Shown piece after piece: positions 52,297 to 60,445 of a DNA stretch of 64,000 nucleotides (position 1 is its first letter; each line of letters starts with the position of its first letter). Made by a program: the position numbers and the translations under genes. Under the pieces are notes generated by a model, which saw nothing but the letters and a program-made list of their open reading frames with translations, was not told where the DNA came from and ran no database searches. Source of the DNA: Streptomyces orinoci (GTDB taxonomy: Bacteria; Actinomycetota; Actinomycetes; Streptomycetales; Streptomycetaceae); assembly GCF_003121295.1 (NCBI RefSeq), contig NZ_PHNC01000029.1, forward strand, positions 1,178,001 through 1,242,000. The letters run 5' to 3'.

Positions 52297-54903
52297 TCAG
52301 CCCAGCCGGGTCAGCTTGGCGCCGAAACCGGGCTCGGTCGCCGCCTTCTGCAGCGCGACGGGGACCTTCACCGCGTCCTCACCGGTGCCGATCTCCAGCT
52401 CGCCGACGACCGTACCGGCCTTGGCCGAGTGCGGCAGCGCCTTGCCCTTGATCGCGTGCAGGCTAAACCTGGCCTTCATGCCGCCCCAGCCGACCGCCTT
52501 GACCTCCTTGGTGGCCACCACCGGGACCTTGCCGCCGAGCTGGTCGTCGAGGTAGCCGACGACCTGGCCCTGCTTGACGACGGTGGCCTGCTCCAAGGCG
52601 TTCTGGACGGCAGTCATCTGCGGGTAGCTGACGTCCTTGACCTTCTTCAGGCTGTTGAGGGCGTCCGGGTCCAGACCCTTGAAGTGCTGGGCCATGGTGG
52701 CACCGACGATCAGCACCTCCTGGTCACCGAACCGCTTACGGGCCACCCACATCAGGGTGCCGCCTGCCGCGGACGAGGAGCCGGTCTTGATGCCCAGCAC
52801 GCCCGTGTGCTTCAGCAGCAGGTCGGAGATGCTGTTCTCCAGCCTGATGTCACCGATCTGAGCGTTGGGCTTGGTGGTGATGGTGCGGATGACCGGGTTC
52901 TTGATCAGGGGCTCGGCCAGCCGTACCTGGTCGGCGGCGGTGCTGACGGTGGTCTTGTTCAGACCGCTGGGGTCGGTGTAGTTGGTGTTCTTCATCCCCA
53001 GTTCCTTGGCGGCGGCGTTCATCTTCTGGGCGAACGCGTCCTCGGACTGGGCGTCCCAACGGGCCAGCAGCCGGGCGATGTTGTTGCCGGAGGGGATCAG
53101 CAGCATCTGGAGCATGTCGTACTCCGAGTACTTCTGCCCCGCTTTGACGTGCACCGTGGACTCGCCCTCGGCCTTGCCCTCCTGCTCCGCCTTCGCGTCA
53201 ACGGAAATCATCTCGCCCGGCTCGGGGGCATCCTGGCCGTTGGCCTTCTTCATCTTCAGCGGATGGTCCCGGAGGATCACATAGGCCGTCATTGCCTTGG
53301 CCATGCTGGCCGTGGGCGTCGGCGTCTGGTCGCCGAAGGTGCCGAGGCTGCCGACACCCACCACCTTGGCGGCGGACTGGCCCTCCTCCGGCCACTTCAT
53401 CTGGAACTTCTCGCCGCCAAAGGTGAATTCAGCCGCCTTGTCCAGCTTCAGCCGCGCATCCGGCAGCGGGCGGAACGCCTGCACCACACAGAAGACGATC
53501 GCCAGCAGCGCCGCTATCGGCGTCCAGATCTTCACCCGGCGCACCACCGTGCGCACCGGAGTCTCCGGCGGCGGCGGGGTGTTGGTCAGCTGCGCCAGCA
53601 GGTCCAGGGGGGCCGGCCGCTCACCGTTCGGACCGGCCGCGGGCGGGGCGGCGGGGGCGGGCGGCGCGACCGACACCGGCACGGCCGGCTTGGCGGCGGA
53701 CCCGGCGTCCGTCCCGCCGGCGGGCTTCGGCGCGGCCGGCTTGGCGAGCGAGGGCTTGGCCGGAGCTGCGGGCTTCGCCGGGGCGTCATCGGTCTTCAGC
53801 GGTACGAACTGGCTCTTGCGCTCCGGCTCCACCACCGGCGCCTTGATCAGCTCGGTGGGCTGGTCGGCGGAGGCGGTGCCCTTGCCGGCAGCCTGGCCGG
53901 CACCCTTGCCCGCCGCGTCCTTGGCGGCGTCCACCTCGGCCTTGCCGATCACCGCGGTCGGCTGGTCGGCACCGGCGGCAGCCGGCTTCTCCGCGGACGC
54001 CGCCCAGCGCGGCTTGCCCGCCTCCGGCTCGTCCGCACCCGGCTTGTCAGCCACGGACTTCGCCGTGCCGAAACCGGCCTTGCCGGAACCATTCGCCGCC
54101 ACCGCGCCGAAGACGGCCGTCGGCCGGTCCGCCGCCTTGGGGGCGGCCGCGTTCCCGGAACTCCCGGCATCGGCGCCGTCCTTCGCCGCCGGCTTCACCG
54201 GCGCCGCGAACACCGCGGTCGGCTGGTCACCGGACCCGGCGGCACCATCGTCCGCGGCCCGCTGCGGCTTGGCCGCCGGGCGGTCACCGGACGCCGCACG
54301 GTCACCGGACTCCCCGGCACCGGAAGACGAACGCGCACCGGAGGACGAACCCTCATCCCCCGCCGGAGCCTCCTCCTCCGCGCTGGCGACCCACGCCGCC
54401 ACCGCGGCCTTCAGCCGCGCATCCCCGCCGGCGGGCACCCCGGCCTTGCCGGACGGCGCGCCACCGGAACCCCGCTCATCCTTCGCGGAGTTTGCACCCG
54501 CATCGGCATCCGCAGCCGCGCCCGCGTCCTTGCCGGAGACATCAGCAGCGGCACCGGCGCCGGAGGCGTCACCCGCGCCATCGACATCATCCGCACCGCT
54601 TGCGCCGTCCGTGTCCGCACCGCGCGTGGCGACCGCAGTACGCGCCTCGCCTGCCGAACCGGCGGAACCGGCCGAACCGGCCTTCCCGGCCGCCGTCGTG
54701 CCCTGATCGTTACGCGGGCCGTCCACCCCGGTCTCCCGGAAGACCCCCAGCCTGGGGTCGCGCTCGCCGCCAGCCGCCTCCCCCGACGACTTACGCTGCT
54801 CCGACTTGTCGGGGGACTCGCCCGCCACCGATGCCTCCTCGATACCCGCGTCATACGACGGGACGGGGCGCATATCGCGCCCCGGCGTCCCGAACGTTCT
54901 CAT
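52297..54903 (-). CDS. D-alanyl-D-alanine carboxypeptidase with long N-terminal extension
   Basis: 868 residues. The first 480 are Ala/Gly/Lys/Asp-rich and cytoplasmic, with repeated DQPTA[VE] units (ADQPTAVIGK, GDQPTAVFAA, ADRPTAVFGA, ADQPTELIKA) and ERDPRLGVFRE near the start. One membrane helix (IWTPIAALLAIVFCVVQAF) precedes the penicillin-binding domain: SMAKAMTAY (SxxK), SGNNIARLLA (SxN) and GIKTGSSSAAGG (KTG). It trims peptidoglycan pentapeptides outside the membrane. The unusual cytoplasmic tail with Thr-containing repeats may be a kinase target or scaffold; that is inference. Confidence 0.9.
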   Translation of the reverse strand: MRTFGTPGRDMRPVPSYDAGIEEASVAGESPDKSEQRKSSGEAAGGERDPRLGVFRETGVDGPRNDQGTTAAGKAGSAGSAGSAGEARTAVATRGADTDGASGADDVDGAGDASGAGAAADVSGKDAGAAADADAGANSAKDERGSGGAPSGKAGVPAGGDARLKAAVAAWVASAEEEAPAGDEGSSSGARSSSGAGESGDRAASGDRPAAKPQRAADDGAAGSGDQPTAVFAAPVKPAAKDGADAGSSGNAAAPKAADRPTAVFGAVAANGSGKAGFGTAKSVADKPGADEPEAGKPRWAASAEKPAAAGADQPTAVIGKAEVDAAKDAAGKGAGQAAGKGTASADQPTELIKAPVVEPERKSQFVPLKTDDAPAKPAAPAKPSLAKPAAPKPAGGTDAGSAAKPAVPVSVAPPAPAAPPAAGPNGERPAPLDLLAQLTNTPPPPETPVRTVVRRVKIWTPIAALLAIVFCVVQAFRPLPDARLKLDKAAEFTFGGEKFQMKWPEEGQSAAKVVGVGSLGTFGDQTPTPTASMAKAMTAYVILRDHPLKMKKANGQDAPEPGEMISVDAKAEQEGKAEGESTVHVKAGQKYSEYDMLQMLLIPSGNNIARLLARWDAQSEDAFAQKMNAAAKELGMKNTNYTDPSGLNKTTVSTAADQVRLAEPLIKNPVIRTITTKPNAQIGDIRLENSISDLLLKHTGVLGIKTGSSSAAGGTLMWVARKRFGDQEVLIVGATMAQHFKGLDPDALNSLKKVKDVSYPQMTAVQNALEQATVVKQGQVVGYLDDQLGGKVPVVATKEVKAVGWGGMKARFSLHAIKGKALPHSAKAGTVVGELEIGTGEDAVKVPVALQKAATEPGFGAKLTRLG

Positions 54904-55089
54904 CGTCTACCAGTGTCCTCTGCCGCCGGCTCACCCGCGCGCCCCCGTGCGTAAGAGGCTTTGCCTGGCTTCACCCATGTGCAAGACGATGCGACATACC
55001 TACCGGTTCCCACCCGAAGCCCCCACGCACCCTCGACAGACCAATGTGAGAGGGGTCACCCTGTCACTCATCCACGCGGGGAGGCATGG

Positions 55090-55851
55090 ATGGGCAGGAG
55101 CCGCAGAACAATTCCGGAGGAGCTTCTGCTGCTCGCCCTGGACCCGGCCACGGGTACCACGGCGCAGCCGCAGTCGCTTGACCTCGGTCTTGCCGGAGCA
55201 CAGCTAGTGGAGCTGGCGCTGGCCGGACGGATAGCCCCAGACGGGGATCGTATCGCCGTGGTGATGCCACGGCCGACAGGAGATCCGACCCTGGACACCG
55301 CACTGGAGTTGCTGCGCCGCCGCGGCAGCCCGGTACGGGCCGTGCACTGGATCGGCGGACCCCGGCTGGGGCTGCGCCAGACCTACCTGACACACCTGGA
55401 GCGCTGCGGCATGGTGCATGCCGTGGCGGGCCAGATGTGCGGGGTGCTGCCGACCACCCGGTACCAGGCGACGGACACGGCCATCAGCCGGGAGATCAGG
55501 GCCCGGCTGGACAGCGCGATCCGCACCGGAGTGCCACCGGACCCGCGGACCGCCGCTCTGGCCGCGCTGGCCCACGCGGTGGGACTCGGCAAGCACCTCT
55601 ATCCCGGCAATGAGGGGCGGTCCTCACGGTCCCGGCTGCGGGATCTGATCCGGCATGACCCGATGGGCGGTCTGGTCGCCCACGCGGTACTGGATGTGCA
55701 GAACGGCGTGGCTGCCCAGCCCCGGCGGACCCCCGCCGTGGCCTCCGGCGCCCCCGGCCGCCGGACGGCGGGCGTCCGTGGCGCCGTGGCACCTGCCGAA
55801 ACCGTTCCGCACCGCACCGGAGGTGTAATGGCCCGCGCCGGCGCCTCGTGA
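55090..55851 (+). CDS. GPP34 family phosphoprotein (GOLPH3-like)
   Basis: 253 residues from the ATG at 55090. GPP34 pattern: IPEELLLLALDPATG, LDLGLAGAQLVELALAGRI, GLRQTYLTHLERCGMV and RTAALAALAHAVGLGKHLY. In eukaryotes the family binds phosphoinositide at the Golgi. In Streptomyces it is common with unknown function, possibly membrane-lipid binding. The C-terminal 50 residues are low-complexity. Confidence 0.85.
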   Translation: MGRSRRTIPEELLLLALDPATGTTAQPQSLDLGLAGAQLVELALAGRIAPDGDRIAVVMPRPTGDPTLDTALELLRRRGSPVRAVHWIGGPRLGLRQTYLTHLERCGMVHAVAGQMCGVLPTTRYQATDTAISREIRARLDSAIRTGVPPDPRTAALAALAHAVGLGKHLYPGNEGRSSRSRLRDLIRHDPMGGLVAHAVLDVQNGVAAQPRRTPAVASGAPGRRTAGVRGAVAPAETVPHRTGGVMARAGAS

Positions 55852-55882
55852 GCCGGTACGGCCCGAGGACGGCACCCGGGTC

Positions 55883-55952
55883 TCCGTAAGACGCAAGACC
55901 GGTAAAGGCGCGAGATCCGTAAGCCGCAGGATCCGCAGTAAGGCGCAGGACA
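55883..55952. repeat. Degenerate 17-18-bp tandem repeat
   Basis: Four units resembling CGTAAGRCGCARGAYC fill the stretch between GPP34 and the regulator: CCGTAAGACGCAAGACC, GGTAAAGGCGCGAGATC, CGTAAGCCGCAGGATCC and GCAGTAAGGCGCAGGAC. The remainder of 55852-56105 is probable promoter. Confidence 0.5.
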
Positions 55953-56105
55953 CGCGGGGCGGTGGTCCCGGACCGCCAGGGATGGCGGTACGGACCGCCG
56001 CCCCGTACGCGTGTGCGCACCCCGCTGGGGGAACGGGCCCGGTGTGACCATTTCCCAGCGCCGCCCCGGCCGGTGGTGGCAGGCTGCGGGAGCAGGAGAA
56101 GCAGC

Positions 56106-57011
56106 ATGACGGAGCCGGAGGTGCGTCCCGTGGCGTCCAGTGTCAACCCCACCGTTAGGCGGCGCCGATTGGGGCAGGAGCTGCGCAAGCTCCGTGAGCT
56201 CAAAGGCATGACGGCCGAAGAGGTCGCGGAACGGCTACTGGTGTCCCAGTCGAAGATCAGCAGGCTGGAGAACGGCCGCCGCAGCATCAGCCAGCGCGAT
56301 GTCCGCGATCTGTGCGGGGTATACGGAGTCGAGGATCATCGGATCGTGGATTCGCTGATGCAGATGGCGAAGGAGTCGCGCCAGCAAGGCTGGTGGCACG
56401 CCTTCGGCGACATTCCCTACAGCGTCTATATCGGCCTGGAGACCGACGCCTCCTCGCTGCGCATCTATGAAGCCTCCCTGGTGCCGGGGCTGTTGCAGAC
56501 CCAGGGCTATGCCGGCGCGGTCACCGAGGGCTCCTGGCCGGAGGCCACCGCGGCGGAGGTGGAGCGGCGGGTTCAGGTGCGGATGCGCCGCCAGGAGCGG
56601 ATCACCGACCCGGACAACCCGCTGCGGCTGTGGGCCGTGATCGACGAGTCGGCGCTGCGCCGGATCGTGGGAAACCGTTCCATCATGTGCGAACAGCTGG
56701 AGCACCTGGTGGAGTTCAGCCTGCGGCCGCACATCACGGTGCAGGTGCTGCCCTATGACGTGGGCGCGCATCCGGGGATGTACGGCAAGTTCTGCATCCT
56801 GGAGTTCCAGGATCCGCAGGACGCCAGCACGGTCTATCTGGAGGGGATCACCAGCGACCTCTACCTGGAGAAACCCAATGACGTCCAGGCGTACAGCGTG
56901 ATGTACGAGCATCTGCGAATGCAGGCCCTCAACGCCGAGCACTCACGGCAGTTCATGCTCCGGATCGCCGACGAGTACCGCCGGTCCGATCCCAACGCCA
57001 GCGCCCGCTAG
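56106..57011 (+). CDS. XRE-family regulator with DUF5753 domain
   Basis: 301 residues from the ATG at 56106, preceded by AGCAGGAGAAGC. Helix-turn-helix about 18-75 (LRKLRELKGMTAEEVAERLL, SQSKISRLENGRRS). DUF5753 domain about 95-290 (SRQQGWWHAFGDIPYSVYIG, LVPGLLQTQGYA, LRPHITVQVLP). Same family as the regulator at 13681 but clearly divergent, and followed by its own DUF397 gene. Probably a developmental or antibiotic-linked regulator, as family members such as WhiJ are. Confidence 0.92.
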   Translation: MTEPEVRPVASSVNPTVRRRRLGQELRKLRELKGMTAEEVAERLLVSQSKISRLENGRRSISQRDVRDLCGVYGVEDHRIVDSLMQMAKESRQQGWWHAFGDIPYSVYIGLETDASSLRIYEASLVPGLLQTQGYAGAVTEGSWPEATAAEVERRVQVRMRRQERITDPDNPLRLWAVIDESALRRIVGNRSIMCEQLEHLVEFSLRPHITVQVLPYDVGAHPGMYGKFCILEFQDPQDASTVYLEGITSDLYLEKPNDVQAYSVMYEHLRMQALNAEHSRQFMLRIADEYRRSDPNASAR

Positions 57012-57227
57012 GCAAGTTGTCCCGACTGTCACGGTTGTCCCGGTCCGCTGATCGCGGAGGCGGAACGGTACACCTCATGCCCCGCCCGGGGAAGAGAGTG
57101 ACCGGTCAAGCCATCCGGTCGGGTGAACGGCCGCTTCATGCCGCGATGTTGGCGCGTAACGTCAATCGCACTTCGGGAAACCGGCGTTGTGAATCTGACA
57201 GACAGCACTACAGGCATCGGAGCGATC

Positions 57228-57431
57228 ATGGCCATTCAGCAGGGCAACACCTCCTGGCGGAAGTCCTCTTACTCCCTCGCGCACGGCGACTGCGTGGAGG
57301 TGGCCTCCCCCCTTCCGCGGGCCATCGCCGTCCGCGACTCCAAGGCCCCGCAGGGGAACGCCCTTGCCTTCTCCCCCGCGGCCTGGACTTCCTTCGTGAC
57401 CACCGTGGCGGGCGAGGACCGCACCCGCTGA
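57228..57431 (+). CDS. DUF397 protein
   Basis: 67 residues from the ATG at 57228; a GTG at 57189 would add 13 residues. Signature: [36 protein letters not shown] and WTSFVTTVA. Partner of the DUF5753 regulator 216 bp upstream, here not overlapping, so it may have a separate promoter. Confidence 0.88.
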   Translation: MAIQQGNTSWRKSSYSLAHGDCVEVASPLPRAIAVRDSKAPQGNALAFSPAAWTSFVTTVAGEDRTR

Positions 57432-57510
57432 CCATCCCCTGACGACTGGCACCACGGGAACCACCCCTTTGGTTTTGCCGGACGATTCCCTACCGAGCCG
57501 CCCCCCACCG

Positions 57511-57541
57511 CAAGCCCCCTCGCCCCGGGCGAGGGGGCTTG
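57511..57541. terminator. Strong bidirectional terminator
   Basis: Twelve-base perfect arms CAAGCCCCCTCG/CGAGGGGGCTTG around a 7-base loop that can pair further. It sits between the convergent DUF397 and ADP-ribosylglycohydrolase genes. Confidence 0.8.
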
Positions 57542-57569
57542 CGCTTCGGGAACCCTCGGACGACAGGGT

Positions 57570-58712
57570 TCAGCCTCTCGGATAGCGCGCCAGCCAGGCC
57601 GCCGAGGTGTCCAAGGGGCCATGCAGATACGGCCCCTGGGACAGCTCCATCGCGAAGTCGTCGGCCAGCTCCAGAATGGTGGCCCGTCCCTCCAGCTCCG
57701 CCAGCCAGCCCGCCGGCAGCGCCGTCTCCCCGTGCAGCGCGCCCAGCAGATTGCCGCAGAGCGAACCGGTGGAGTCGGAGTCCCCGCCGTGGTTGACCGC
57801 CAGCAGCAGCCCATGCCGGACGTCTTCGGCCACCAGCGCGCAGTAGACGGCCATCGCCAGGGCCTCCTCGGCCACCCAGCCCTGGCCCAGCGACTCCACC
57901 CGTTCCGGGGTGGGCAGGCCCTGCCGTACGGTGGCCAGCGCCTGGCGCAGCGCCTCGGTGGTCTCCTCGTGCCCGGCCCGGGTGGCCAGCAGGGCCATCG
58001 CCTCACGCACCGCGGACTGCGGGTCCTGGCCGTGCACCAGATGGTGCACCACGGCGGCGAAGGCCCCGGCCGACAGGGCGCCGGTGGGGTGGCCATGGGT
58101 CAGCACCGCGCATTCCACGGCGAGTTGGAAGACCTGCTCGGTGTCCCAGCCGGCCAGCAGGCCGAAGGGGGCGGAGCGCATCACCGCCCCACAGCCCTTG
58201 GAGTGCGGGTTCTTGGGCTCCCGGAGGGTGCCCATCCGCTCGTCCGCCAGCCCGGACAGACATGCCTGGCCGGGTGCCCGCTGGGAGTACAGCCACTCCT
58301 CACGGGCCAGCCAGCCGCTGTCCGGCTCCCGCTCGTCCGGGCCCCAGTCCCGCTGGGTGGCGGCCCAGCGCAGATAGGCCCGGTGCACCTCGGCCACCGG
58401 ATGCCCGGCAGCGGACGGATCCCGGCCCTCCGGCCCCCGGCACACCTGGGCCCGTATCAGTCCCTCGGCGGTGAACAGGGTGAGCTGGGTGTCATCGGTG
58501 ACCGCGCCACGCCGGCCATAGGCGCGTACATAGTCGTGTACGCCCTCCGGTCCGTGCTGGGAGCGGATCGCGGACAGGGACTCGAACTCGATGCCCGCGC
58601 CCAGCGCGTCACCGATCGCCCCGCCGAGCAGACAGCCGCGCACCCGGGCGCGGAATTCCTGTTGTTCGGCGCGGCCCCGGAGATGGGACCCCGTACCGGC
58701 GGTGGTGGTCAC
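57570..58712 (-). CDS. ADP-ribosylglycohydrolase (DraG/ARH family)
   Basis: 380 residues. Family motifs: RGCLLGGAIGDALGAGIEF, RRGAVTDDTQLTLFTAEGL (metal-binding TDDT) and NHGGDSDSTGSLCGNLLGAL (second metal cluster, D-S-DS-T). It removes ADP-ribose from modified proteins or nucleic acids using two magnesium ions. The target is not evident from neighbours. Confidence 0.92.
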   Translation of the reverse strand: MTTTAGTGSHLRGRAEQQEFRARVRGCLLGGAIGDALGAGIEFESLSAIRSQHGPEGVHDYVRAYGRRGAVTDDTQLTLFTAEGLIRAQVCRGPEGRDPSAAGHPVAEVHRAYLRWAATQRDWGPDEREPDSGWLAREEWLYSQRAPGQACLSGLADERMGTLREPKNPHSKGCGAVMRSAPFGLLAGWDTEQVFQLAVECAVLTHGHPTGALSAGAFAAVVHHLVHGQDPQSAVREAMALLATRAGHEETTEALRQALATVRQGLPTPERVESLGQGWVAEEALAMAVYCALVAEDVRHGLLLAVNHGGDSDSTGSLCGNLLGALHGETALPAGWLAELEGRATILELADDFAMELSQGPYLHGPLDTSAAWLARYPRG

Positions 58713-58789
58713 GTTCCAGCCTCCCGGCTTCCGACTTCATTCGGCTATCGGTCGGCTCAGCACTGTAATCGACCGCACTTGAGCGGTAA

Positions 58790-59998
58790 TCAGTTCTTGG
58801 CCGGGCGCACCGTGTTCATGATCTCATCGATCTTCGCCTCGGGGAGGGCGTTGGGCACCCCCTGGTCGGCATAGAGCACCCAGCCATGGAAGGTGCCGTC
58901 GGGCAGCTTCTGCGCGATGGTCTTCACAATGGCGGTGGGCGGTACGCACTGGCTGGCCCGGTGGGTGACGGTGACCTTGGCGGTGGCGGTGTAGCCGTCG
59001 ATGCCATTGTGCTTCCAGGGAGTTGCCTGGCTGACCTCGATCTTGGGCTTGGTGGCGCCGAGACCGCCGTAGGCCATGACGCCCCAGTTGCCCGCCCAGT
59101 TACGGGCGTTGCTCTGCAGGGTGCCGTCCCGGCCGCCGCCGGTGAGCCCCACGGTGGCCAGCTGGCCCTTGCCCGCCTCGCCGAAGGCCTGCGGGTTGGG
59201 CGAGGAAGAGCAGCCGCCCTCGCGGTAGTTGGCGGTACCGCGCATGGCGACCACGGGCTTGCCGTTCTCGGTGTACGAGATCATCGTGTCGGCCGGAAAG
59301 ACCTGCCACTTCTCGGCCTTGCCGGGCACGGCGTAGCCGAACCCGTGGTCGGCGTTGCTCTGCGGCTGCCAGCCGGCGGGTATCGCGACGCGCGGCTTCT
59401 CCTGGGTGTTGTCCTGCGACTGCTTGTCCTGCTGCTTGTCCTGTCGCGGCTGGGCGCCGGCCGAGGCGCTGCTCTTGGCGTCGGCCTTCTTGTCGTCCCC
59501 GCCGCCCTTGAGCGCGTAGGCCACTCCGCCGCCGATCACGGCCAGCGCCACGACGCCGCCGACGGCGGCCAGCCAGGTCCGGCTCTTGGGCCGCGCCGAC
59601 CCGCCGCCGTCCCCGCCGGACGGCATCCCGGGCGCGGGCGCCATCCCGGGCCCGGGCGGCGGTACGGCCCCCTGCGGCATCCCGGGCCCCGGCGGCGGTA
59701 CGGCCGCCCCCTGCGGCATCCCGCCCACCATGGTCGGAGCCGCCGCCATACCGGCAGCACCCTGCGGCCCGGGCGGGGGCGGCGGCACCGGTGCACCGGC
59801 GGGCGCACCCGGCGCCCCCGGCGGCGGCACCGGCGCACCCGGACCGCCGACGGATCCCGCAGCCGGCACGGACGGCGCGAATACGGTCGGCTGGGAGTGA
59901 CCCGAGCCGTCCGGCCCCCACGTCGGCGGGGGCCCGAAACCGCCCTGCGGCTGCTGGTTCGGCTGCTGGGGCTGCGAGGGGTTCTGCGGCGAAGACAT
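58790..59998 (-). CDS. Proline-rich single-pass membrane protein
   Basis: 402 residues from the ATG at 59998 (MSSPQNPSQP). Residues 1-165 are Pro/Gly/Gln-rich with repeated PPPGPGMPQG units. A membrane helix (WLAAVGGVVALAVIGGGVAYAL) follows. The extracellular part has a charged linker and a beta-rich domain with two Cys (NYREGGCSSSP, RASQCVPPTA). No enzyme motif. The plan (cytoplasmic Pro-rich arm, one helix, outer domain) is common in Streptomyces; function unknown. Confidence 0.8.
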   Translation of the reverse strand: MSSPQNPSQPQQPNQQPQGGFGPPPTWGPDGSGHSQPTVFAPSVPAAGSVGGPGAPVPPPGAPGAPAGAPVPPPPPGPQGAAGMAAAPTMVGGMPQGAAVPPPGPGMPQGAVPPPGPGMAPAPGMPSGGDGGGSARPKSRTWLAAVGGVVALAVIGGGVAYALKGGGDDKKADAKSSASAGAQPRQDKQQDKQSQDNTQEKPRVAIPAGWQPQSNADHGFGYAVPGKAEKWQVFPADTMISYTENGKPVVAMRGTANYREGGCSSSPNPQAFGEAGKGQLATVGLTGGGRDGTLQSNARNWAGNWGVMAYGGLGATKPKIEVSQATPWKHNGIDGYTATAKVTVTHRASQCVPPTAIVKTIAQKLPDGTFHGWVLYADQGVPNALPEAKIDEIMNTVRPAKN

Positions 59999-60445
59999 GC
60001 GGGACACCTTATGCAGTGTCTGTCGCTGTCCCATCGGCGGTCCGCGACAGCTCCGCAACAGAGCCCGCCCCTCCAGGGGCGCGGGGAACTGCGCGAGCAA
60101 CCCACGACGGCCCGCACCCGCCCACCAAGCGGGGGGCTCCCTGGGGGCGACAGCCCCCGGAGAAACGGTGAAAGGGCGGGTCCGGGGCCCCCTCCGCTAC
60201 AGCCACCCCCACCGGGCGGCACCCGACGACGAAACGGCGTCTACCGTTGCCGCTCAGCCGCAGACCGTGCGTGGCTGGTCGCGCAGTTCCCCGCGCCCCT
60301 AGAAGCCGCACCCGGCGAAGACAGGGCGGCTGCCGACGACCGTTGCCGCTCGGCCGCAGACCGTGCGTGGCTGGTCGCGCCCGCGCGGCGGAGCCGCAAA
60401 TCGGATAGCGCCCCGCGCCCCTGAGGGGGCGCCCCTCCACCGCCC
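59999..60445. repeat. Intergenic stretch filled with dispersed repeats, copy B
   Basis: Between the proline-rich protein and fbiC lie at least three units of the element also seen at 43134: GGGGCGCGGGGAACTGCGCG near 60070 and, inverted, CGCGCAGTTCCCCGCGCCCC near 60278. GCCGCAGACCGTGCGTGGCTGG occurs twice (about 60250 and 60353). No gene is supported. It also contains the promoter region for the proline-rich protein gene. Confidence 0.7.
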
